Below are positions 10,994 to 16,996 of a stretch of 16,996 nucleotides of DNA, piece by piece; the first letter of the stretch is position 1, and each line of letters starts with the position of its first letter. Source of the DNA: Erysipelotrichaceae bacterium (GTDB lineage Bacteria > Bacillota_I > Bacilli_A > Erysipelotrichales > Erysipelotrichaceae). The notes below the pieces were generated by a model, which had not been told where the DNA came from, did no database searches, and saw only the letters and a list, made by a program, of their open reading frames with translations. The stretch lies in the NCBI GenBank assembly GCA_900770275.1, contig CAAGJS010000263.1, positions 1 through 16,996 on the forward strand. Reading direction: 5' to 3'. Both the position numbers and the translations under genes were made by a program.

Positions 10994-11885
10994 CTTTTTC
11001 AGACCCCTGAAGGAGGGATTCCATGGCGTCTTCCGCCATGGGGCAATGAGTTTTTCCGCCGCCGTCACGGTGACGATCGCCCTTTCCATCGTTTCCATCT
11101 TTCTGATGTTTACCTTCAACATGCAGCAGTTTACGGAAGGTCTGGAACAGTCGGTGCAGATCGCGGTCATGGTCGACTACAACTATGAGTCGGCGGAGCA
11201 GGAGGATGCGATTCAGCTGGCGATCTCCGAGATTCCCGGCGTCACGAGCATTACCTACCATACGAAGGAGGAAGAGTTCAACTACCTCCTCGATCTGTTC
11301 GATGAAAATACGCGGAAGCTGTACGAGACGATGGATTCGGACAACCCGATGCACGATGCCTTCTATGTTGAGATCTCGGATGGCTCGCAGCTGGAAAGCG
11401 TCGCCAATCAGATTTCGCAGATTGAAGGCGTCAAGTCCGTCAACTTCGGCGGCAGCTCGGCAACGACGCTTGTACGTGTATTGCGTACCATCCGCTATGG
11501 CGGAGCGATTCTGGCCATTGCATTGTCATTACTGGCAGTAGCATTAATTTCCAATACGATCAAGCTGACGATTTCGGCCCGTGCCGATGAGATTGCGATC
11601 ATGCGCAACGTTGGCGCAAAGAACAGCTTCATCCGCTCCCCGTTCCTTGTGGAGGGCGTGATCATCGGAGCGATGGGTTCGATCATTCCGATGCTGGGGA
11701 CCTATTTCGGCTACCGCTATCTGTATCAGTTTACGGGCGGCTATGTGATTTCGCAGATGTTTTCGCTGCTGAATCCGGTGCCCTTTGTGCGTCAGATCAA
11801 TGTGGCTCTGCTGTTAATCGGAATGGCGGTCGGCTTCCTTGGCTCCTTCTTCTCAGTGACACGCTACCTGCGCTGGAAGCGCTGA
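10986..11885 (+). CDS. ftsX: cell-division membrane protein FtsX
   Basis: 299 aa, usual length. It is the membrane partner of FtsE at the division site. The layout fits FtsX: cytosolic N-terminus (FFRPLKEGFHGVFRHGAMSF), first transmembrane helix about residues 20-40, and an extracellular domain of about 120 residues (SVQIAVMVDYNYESAEQE onward) that in relatives contacts the peptidoglycan hydrolase. Three further helices follow at about 165-190, 215-240 and 270-292. ATG 10986 overlaps the ftsE stop, with GGGAGG 11 nt upstream inside ftsE, so the two are translationally coupled. Upstream in-frame TTG (10962) and ATG (10977) are less likely, because the ribosome site lies inside or too close. 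The secreted M23 hydrolase gene starts 19 bp downstream. Confidence 0.94.
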   Translation: MSSFFRPLKEGFHGVFRHGAMSFSAAVTVTIALSIVSIFLMFTFNMQQFTEGLEQSVQIAVMVDYNYESAEQEDAIQLAISEIPGVTSITYHTKEEEFNYLLDLFDENTRKLYETMDSDNPMHDAFYVEISDGSQLESVANQISQIEGVKSVNFGGSSATTLVRVLRTIRYGGAILAIALSLLAVALISNTIKLTISARADEIAIMRNVGAKNSFIRSPFLVEGVIIGAMGSIIPMLGTYFGYRYLYQFTGGYVISQMFSLLNPVPFVRQINVALLLIGMAVGFLGSFFSVTRYLRWKR

Positions 11886-11904
11886 TGGCCGGAGGATATT
11901 GACG

Positions 11905-13305
11905 ATGAATTTATGGAAAAGAAGCGCAGAAGGAATATTGGCTGGAGTGCTTCTTTTCAGTATGTCCGCTCCGGTACATGCGGAGGGCGAAGACTACTCG
12001 GATACCAGCTACTGGATGAATCTCTGTACCAGCAGCAGCGACCTTTCGCCAGACAATAAAACAGCGTGCCGCGAATTTCTGCAGTATCAGTCGGAAAGTT
12101 CCACGTCGCTTCAGAATCAGGTGAGCAAGCTGGAACAGGATATCGCCCAGGCTTCGGAAGACATTGAAGCCTATGCGGCCAAGGCCCAGTACTATCAGGA
12201 ACAGGCCGCGACACTCAACGACGACATCGCGGATCTCAACGGTCAGATCGCGGTTAAGGAAAAGCAGATCGAGGCGCTGCAGAGTGACATTGACGCCAAC
12301 CAGGCGGAGGTCGATGCCGGGGAAGAGAAGATGAAGAAGCGGCTGGAGACGATCCAGCAGACGATGCGGCTCAATCAGTACTTTGACATTCTGATGGGGG
12401 CGCGTACCTTTGAGCAGCTGATCCGTCTGATCAATGGTCTCAATGACATCACGGAACATGACAATACGGTCATGGAACAGTTGTCCGATCAGATCAATCA
12501 GCTTAACAGTGACAAGGCCGAACTGGAGACGCAGAAGGCGTCGCTCGATGCGGACCGTCAGGAACTGGTGGACAAGCAGAATGAGCTGCTTGCCTACATG
12601 GTGCAGGCGCAGCAGGCGGAGACAGCGATGGAACAGCAGCTCTCCCTCTTACAGGAGCAGCGGACGCAGACTCTTGCCAACATTTCCCAGATTCAACAAC
12701 AGATGAGTCAGCTGCAGAATGCGCTGAATTCGGTAGCCGCATCGGCAGGCTGGACCTATCCGATTCCTGGTGCCCATATCAATGCCTATGCGCATACGTG
12801 GCACTACGCTTCGGGCGGCATTCATCTTGGTGCAGACTTCGTGGCACCACTTGGGACGACGGTCGTCGCTCCGGCCAATGGCGTTGTGCTGGCTTCGGCG
12901 GATGGCTGCGATTATGGTTATCTTGGCAACGGCTGCGGCGTATCCAACGGCGGCGTCTGGGGCGGCGGCAACCAGATCTATATTCTCTGCGTTGTCAACG
13001 GCTCCTTGTACTGTGTGCTGTTTGCGCATCTTCTTAAGGGAACGCCATTGGCGACGGGAACGATCGTGACCGCGGGACAGGCGATTGCCCAGGTCGGCTC
13101 TTCGGGCAACAGTACCGGTCCCCACAGCCATGTGGAAATATTTTATCTTGGCAGCGGATCGCTGTTCTCAACGTTCGGTACGACGTGGAACGGCAATCTT
13201 TCGTTCGGGTGCGGCTGGCATACGAGAGGTCTTTCCAATACCTGCGACAGCAATGGTGGAAAGGCGCCGTGCCGGGTACGGCCGGAAGATGTCTTCGGAG
13301 GCTGA
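11905..13305 (+). CDS. secreted coiled-coil M23 peptidoglycan hydrolase, probable FtsEX partner
   Basis: 466 aa. A signal peptide with hydrophobic core ILAGVLLFSMSAPVHA ends near residue 26. Residues about 60-278 form a long Gln- and Glu-rich coiled coil, as in the FtsEX partners EnvC and PcsB. The C-terminal LytM/M23 domain (about 285-440) keeps the zinc ligands: His307 and Asp311 in HLGADF, and His409 in HSHVEIF with His407; His375 in FAHL is also present. So, unlike E. coli EnvC, which has a degenerate LytM domain, this protein should itself cut peptide cross-links. Nine Cys residues occur in the secreted part (e.g. GCDYG, NGCGVS, FGCGWH, PCRVR), which is odd for a Firmicutes exoprotein. 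The start at 11905 has GGAGG 9 nt upstream. Substrate bond and FtsX contact are inferred from family and position. Confidence 0.92.
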   Translation: MNLWKRSAEGILAGVLLFSMSAPVHAEGEDYSDTSYWMNLCTSSSDLSPDNKTACREFLQYQSESSTSLQNQVSKLEQDIAQASEDIEAYAAKAQYYQEQAATLNDDIADLNGQIAVKEKQIEALQSDIDANQAEVDAGEEKMKKRLETIQQTMRLNQYFDILMGARTFEQLIRLINGLNDITEHDNTVMEQLSDQINQLNSDKAELETQKASLDADRQELVDKQNELLAYMVQAQQAETAMEQQLSLLQEQRTQTLANISQIQQQMSQLQNALNSVAASAGWTYPIPGAHINAYAHTWHYASGGIHLGADFVAPLGTTVVAPANGVVLASADGCDYGYLGNGCGVSNGGVWGGGNQIYILCVVNGSLYCVLFAHLLKGTPLATGTIVTAGQAIAQVGSSGNSTGPHSHVEIFYLGSGSLFSTFGTTWNGNLSFGCGWHTRGLSNTCDSNGGKAPCRVRPEDVFGG

Positions 13306-13307
13306 AC

Positions 13308-14816
13308 ATGTCGGAAAAGAAGAAAGTGAAGAAAAACAGAGATTCATTTCGTCTGACGGTTCTGGTGCTGATTGCGGCAGCCGTGGCACTTGGCTGGTGT
13401 GTCGGGTCGATTGTGCCGATCCGGCTCTTTGACCGTCTGCGTGAGGATCTCAATGTTTCGACGACCGGATCTTCTTCGAACAAGTACGAGCAGGTGCTTA
13501 ATATCATGACCAATGACTGGTTCTTTGCGGATCAGATCGACGATGTGCAGGATCGTCTGGTGGATCAGGCGCTGAGCGGTATGACGACCAACTCCGAAGA
13601 TCCCCATACCGAATATATGACGAAGGAAGAGATCACGAACTTTACGCAGATGATCAACCGCAATCTGGTGGGCATCGGCGTCGAGTTCCGTACGCTGGAC
13701 AGCGGGATTCATATCATTACGCGCGTTCTTCCCGATTCGCCGGCGGAAAAGGCAGGTGTCGAGGTTAATGACATCATCCATGCGGTCGACGGCAAGGTGG
13801 TTGACGGACTGTCTTCGACGGAGATTCAGGATCTGGTGCGCGGAGAGGAAGGGACCGATGTGACGATCGACTTTCTGCGTGACGGCAAGACGGTGACTTT
13901 TACCATGACGCGGGCCGAAGTATCGTCGACGACGAGCTATACGGTGCGTGAGGATGGAATTGGTTATCTGCGTATTCTTCAGTTCGGCAATACGACGGCG
14001 AAGGAAGTGCAGGATGCGCTCGATCATTTCCAGGATGCCGGCGTCACAAAGGTTCTGATTGATCTGCGGGATGATGGCGGGGGCTATCTGGAGGCACTGC
14101 AGGGTGTCGTTGACTGTTTCCTTGCGAAGGATCAGGTGTTCCTGGTGCGTGAGTACAGTGATGGTACGAAGCAGGAGATGAAGACGGACGGAGGCACCTA
14201 TGAGGGCTTTGGTCCGATTGTTCTGTTAGTCAATGAGAATACGGCAAGTGCGGCCGAGGCCTTTACGCTTGCAATGAAAGAGGGCCGCGATGACGTAACG
14301 ATCGTCGGGGCGACGACCTATGGCAAGGGCACGGTGCAGGTGACGAAGTATTTCGACGACGGGTCGGCGATCAAGTATACGAATTCGAAGTGGATGAGTC
14401 CATCCGGCGTGTGGGTGAACAACACGGGCATTACTCCGGATGTGGAGGTGAAGCTGCCGGATATTCTGACGTCGACCTATGCGGATTTCGGCGAGGATGA
14501 AAGCTATGCTCAGGATTCGGTATCGGATCGTGTGGCAGAGATGGAAAAGTGTCTGCAGTATCTTGGCTACGATGTGGATCGTACGGATGGCTACTTCAGT
14601 GACTCGGCAGAGGAGGCGCTGCTCAGGTTTGCCAGTGACCATGATCTGGAGAGTGATGGGACGCTGAATCAGACGATGTACAATGCGCTTTTGACCGATG
14701 TGGTCACTCTGTATCTCAGCGATGAGACGCGGGATACGCAGTTAATGAAGGGACTTGAGCTTTTGAATGGGAGCGGTGATACGGCTGCTGTGAAGCAGAG
14801 AAGTGCGAGGTGCTGA
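13308..14816 (+). CDS. S41 carboxy-terminal processing protease with PDZ and PG-binding domains
   Basis: 502 aa. One N-terminal membrane helix (about residues 15-37) anchors the protein with the rest outside. A PDZ domain follows at about 127-205 (PDSPAEKAGVEVND), then the S41 catalytic domain with nucleophile Ser314 in NTASAAEAF and Lys340 in TYGKGTVQ, the Ser-Lys dyad of CtpA/CtpB/Prc proteases. A peptidoglycan-binding-1 domain lies at about 405-470 (EMEKCLQYLGYDV, DGYFSDSAEEALLRF). It probably cleaves envelope proteins at the C-terminus; its position after the M23 gene suggests that hydrolase or FtsX as a target, which is inference. The start at 13308 has CGGAGG overlapping the end of the M23 gene, 2 bp after its stop. 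The longer frame from 13185 is rejected. uvrB begins directly after its stop. Confidence 0.93.
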   Translation: MSEKKKVKKNRDSFRLTVLVLIAAAVALGWCVGSIVPIRLFDRLREDLNVSTTGSSSNKYEQVLNIMTNDWFFADQIDDVQDRLVDQALSGMTTNSEDPHTEYMTKEEITNFTQMINRNLVGIGVEFRTLDSGIHIITRVLPDSPAEKAGVEVNDIIHAVDGKVVDGLSSTEIQDLVRGEEGTDVTIDFLRDGKTVTFTMTRAEVSSTTSYTVREDGIGYLRILQFGNTTAKEVQDALDHFQDAGVTKVLIDLRDDGGGYLEALQGVVDCFLAKDQVFLVREYSDGTKQEMKTDGGTYEGFGPIVLLVNENTASAAEAFTLAMKEGRDDVTIVGATTYGKGTVQVTKYFDDGSAIKYTNSKWMSPSGVWVNNTGITPDVEVKLPDILTSTYADFGEDESYAQDSVSDRVAEMEKCLQYLGYDVDRTDGYFSDSAEEALLRFASDHDLESDGTLNQTMYNALLTDVVTLYLSDETRDTQLMKGLELLNGSGDTAAVKQRSARC

Positions 14817-16799
14817 ATGGACGAGAGTCATCCGTTTGAACTGGTTTCGCCCTTTCATCCGACGGGTGATCAGCCGCAGGCAATTGATGCGCTGGTAAAG
14901 GGCCTTTCGGAAGGAAAGAAGGAACAGGTACTGGAAGGCGCGACCGGTACGGGCAAGACGTTTACGATGGCCAATGTGATTGCGCGCGTGCAGCGGCCGA
15001 CGCTGGTGTTTTCGCACAATAAGACGCTGGCGGGTCAGCTGTATTCGGAGTTCAAGGAGCTGTTTCCGCATAACCGGGTGGAGTATTTCGTTTCCAACTT
15101 TGACTACTATCAGCCGGAAGCCTACATGCCCAAGACGGATCAGTATATTGAAAAGACGGCGGCGATCAACGAGGAGCTGGATATGTTCCGGGAGTCGGCG
15201 CTGAATTCGCTGTTGGAGCGGCGGGATACGATCGTTGTGGCTTCGGTGGCGTGCATCTATGCGGCCAGTGATCCGAAGCAGTACAAGGATATGTTCTTTA
15301 CGATCCGCGTCGGGGAAGAGATTGAGCGCAATGCGTTGCTGCGGAAGTTCATTGATCTGCAGTATCGGCGCAATGACGTGGATCAGACGCGCGGCACTTT
15401 ACGTGTGCGTGGTGATGTGATTGAGGTGACGCCGAGCTATACCAATGAGTTCAATATCCGGATTGAAATGTTCGGCGATGAGGTGGATCGGATTACGGAA
15501 GTGGATCCGACGACGGGCAAGACGCTGCAGGGCTATCAGTTCTACAACATTTTCCCGGCGAGTGGATATGCGCGCAGTAAGGAGTCGATGAACCGCGCCT
15601 GCAATGAAATTGAGGCTGAGCTCGAAGAACGGCTGAAGTACTTCCATGACAATGGGAAGGAACTGGAGGCGGAGCGTCTGGAACAGCGGACGCGTTTTGA
15701 TTTGGAAGCACTGCGGGAAAACGGCTACTGTGCGGGCATCGAGAACTATTCGATGCACATCGATGGCCGCCAGCCTGGTCAGCGTCCGTGGAATCTGTTC
15801 GATTATTTTCCGAAGGATTTTCTGTTGTTTGTGGATGAGTCGCATGTGTCGCTGCCCCAGATCCGCGGGATGTACAACGGGGATCGTCAGCGGAAGGAGG
15901 TGCTGGTGAAATACGGGTTCCGTCTTCCCAGTGCTCTCGACAATCGTCCGATGCGCTTTGAAGAGTTTGAGGGAATGGTGAATCAGGTCATCTACTGTTC
16001 GGCGACGCCGGGCGACTATGAGCTTGATCATGTGCATCATCAGGTTGTGGAGCAGATCATTCGTCCGACGGGCTTACTGGATCCGAAGATTACGGTGAAG
16101 CCGACGCATGGGCAGGTGGATGATATCTGTGAAGCGATTGAGAAGCGGATCAAGCGGAATGAGAGAGTTCTCATTACGACTTTGACGGTGCGGATGGCCG
16201 AGGATCTGACGGAGTATCTGAAGGAACGTGGGTTCAAGGTTTCCTATCTGCACCATGAGACGAAGACGCTGGAGCGTTCGCAGGTGATTCATGATCTGCG
16301 GGCGGGGAAGATCGATGTGATCGTTGGCATTAACCTGCTGCGTGAGGGTCTCGATATTCCGGAGGTGTCTCTGGTGTGCATTCTGGATGCGGACAAGGAA
16401 GGATTCCTTCGTTCGGAACGTTCTCTGGTGCAGACGATCGGCCGTGCGGCGCGCAATGCGAATGGTGAAGTGTACATGTACGCGGATGTGATGACGGATT
16501 CGATGAAGGCTGCGATTTCGGAGACGAATCGTCGCCGTACGATTCAGGAGGCGTACAATACGGAGCACGGCATTGTGCCGAAGACCGTTTCGAAGCCGAT
16601 TGAAGAGGCGATCCATGGCAAGGAGACGCAGGCGATGGCCGCCAGGTATGTGGCGAAGAAGGCGAAGCTGTCCAAGAAGGATCGGGCGACGCTTCTGAAC
16701 AATATGGAGGCGGAGATGAAGGAGGCTGCGAAGCAGCTGGACTTCGAGAGGGCTGCGGAATTGCGTGATATGTTATTTGAGCTGCGTGCGGAAGAGTGA
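14817..16799 (+). CDS. uvrB: excinuclease ABC subunit B
   Basis: 660 aa, full length. UvrB is the helicase-like damage-verification subunit of nucleotide excision repair, loaded by UvrA and handing over to UvrC. Walker A GATGTGKT includes Lys47; the beta-hairpin region that grips DNA is visible (YYQPEAYMPKTDQYIEK, then EELDMFR); the Walker B DESH is at 340-343; the C-terminal helicase motifs include GINLLREGLDIPEVSLV and QTIGRAARN. A UVR domain closes the protein (LDFERAAELRDMLFELR). The ATG follows the S41 stop codon with no gap, and GAGGTG lies inside the S41 gene, so it should be translationally coupled to the division operon. uvrA, often the next gene, is not found in the 197 bp that remain. 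No clear terminator was seen. Confidence 0.97.
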   Translation: MDESHPFELVSPFHPTGDQPQAIDALVKGLSEGKKEQVLEGATGTGKTFTMANVIARVQRPTLVFSHNKTLAGQLYSEFKELFPHNRVEYFVSNFDYYQPEAYMPKTDQYIEKTAAINEELDMFRESALNSLLERRDTIVVASVACIYAASDPKQYKDMFFTIRVGEEIERNALLRKFIDLQYRRNDVDQTRGTLRVRGDVIEVTPSYTNEFNIRIEMFGDEVDRITEVDPTTGKTLQGYQFYNIFPASGYARSKESMNRACNEIEAELEERLKYFHDNGKELEAERLEQRTRFDLEALRENGYCAGIENYSMHIDGRQPGQRPWNLFDYFPKDFLLFVDESHVSLPQIRGMYNGDRQRKEVLVKYGFRLPSALDNRPMRFEEFEGMVNQVIYCSATPGDYELDHVHHQVVEQIIRPTGLLDPKITVKPTHGQVDDICEAIEKRIKRNERVLITTLTVRMAEDLTEYLKERGFKVSYLHHETKTLERSQVIHDLRAGKIDVIVGINLLREGLDIPEVSLVCILDADKEGFLRSERSLVQTIGRAARNANGEVYMYADVMTDSMKAAISETNRRRTIQEAYNTEHGIVPKTVSKPIEEAIHGKETQAMAARYVAKKAKLSKKDRATLLNNMEAEMKEAAKQLDFERAAELRDMLFELRAEE

Positions 16800-16996
16800 C
16801 GTCAACTATTAAATTTAGGTAAAAAAATAGGGAATTTCCGATTTATAATAGGCTAAATTCAACGAGATTTGGTTTAGGGGGTATTTCATTTGTTCCTAAT
16901 ATTTTGAAAAGACTCTTGCTAAAGGGAGAGAAGTTCCGCAGCGTGATGTGAAAATAGCAAAGTTCTCATTGCCGCATTGCAAAGCCTTTTCAACCA
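16800..16996. other. AT-rich tail without a clear gene
   Basis: After uvrB the composition drops to AT-rich sequence. It holds a TATAAT (16844-16849) without a good -35 and a GGGGG stretch near 16876. A plus-strand frame is open from 16900 to the window edge (includes GREVPQRDVKIAKF and LPHCKAF) but has no good start codon. A minus-strand frame in the same place (CGNENFAIFTSRCG) is also open and stops near 16897. I cannot decide whether either is real. Confidence 0.4.

Noticed and set aside
1..16996. CRISPR array or other direct-repeat cluster
   Set aside because: No regularly spaced direct repeats were seen anywhere on reading through the window.

Overview
The window looks like a stretch of chromosome from a low-to-moderate-GC Bacillota (Firmicutes). 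DegV, YitT, DUF4342, an FtsEX operon with a secreted M23 hydrolase, strong AGGAGG-type ribosome sites and Gram-positive style promoters all point that way. Erysipelotrichaceae or a neighbouring family is my best guess, but this is an impression and was not computed. Most of the window is intact and densely coding. The two ends are more AT-rich and look less settled.

Left end (1-1130): remains of an insertion element. A DUF6431-type zinc-ribbon ORF precedes a transposase that is broken by a one-base frameshift and then truncated. Next come a minus-strand tRNA operon, tRNA-Arg(CCT) then tRNA-Pro(AGG), with its own promoter and terminator (1128-1375), and a stand-alone DegV fatty-acid-binding protein gene with promoter and terminator (1515-2508).

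Middle (2600-9180): short, often divergent or convergent units. Prolyl-tRNA synthetase (proS) and a coupled small protein of unknown function run leftward. IMP dehydrogenase (guaB) runs rightward from an adjacent promoter; its sequence strongly resembles the Tritrichomonas foetus enzyme. Then follow a DUF4342 protein (minus), a 73-aa unknown (plus), a zinc-ribbon protein (minus), a HAD hydrolase (plus) and an orphan XRE/HigA-like regulator (minus), the last followed by an AT-rich regulatory gap with palindromes. Most convergent pairs are separated by bidirectional terminators. The XRE terminator instead lies inside the HAD coding sequence.

Right part (9401-16799): six rightward genes with gaps of 0-21 bp or overlaps, probably one operon: yitT, ftsE, ftsX, a coiled-coil M23 peptidoglycan hydrolase, an S41 protease with PDZ and peptidoglycan-binding domains, and uvrB. 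FtsEX would transmit ATP hydrolysis across the membrane to the M23 enzyme to open septal peptidoglycan. The S41 protease probably trims or controls that machinery. UvrB (nucleotide excision repair) is carried on the end of the message. uvrA, which often follows uvrB, does not follow directly here; the sequence instead becomes AT-rich and without a clear gene up to the window edge.

I did not find a clearly new multi-gene system. The most notable points are the T. foetus-type IMPDH, a rare A34 proline tRNA, a possibly leaderless yitT message, the Cys-rich M23 enzyme in the FtsEX operon, a terminator embedded in an opposing gene, and the unknown proteins beside proS and between guaB and the HAD gene.
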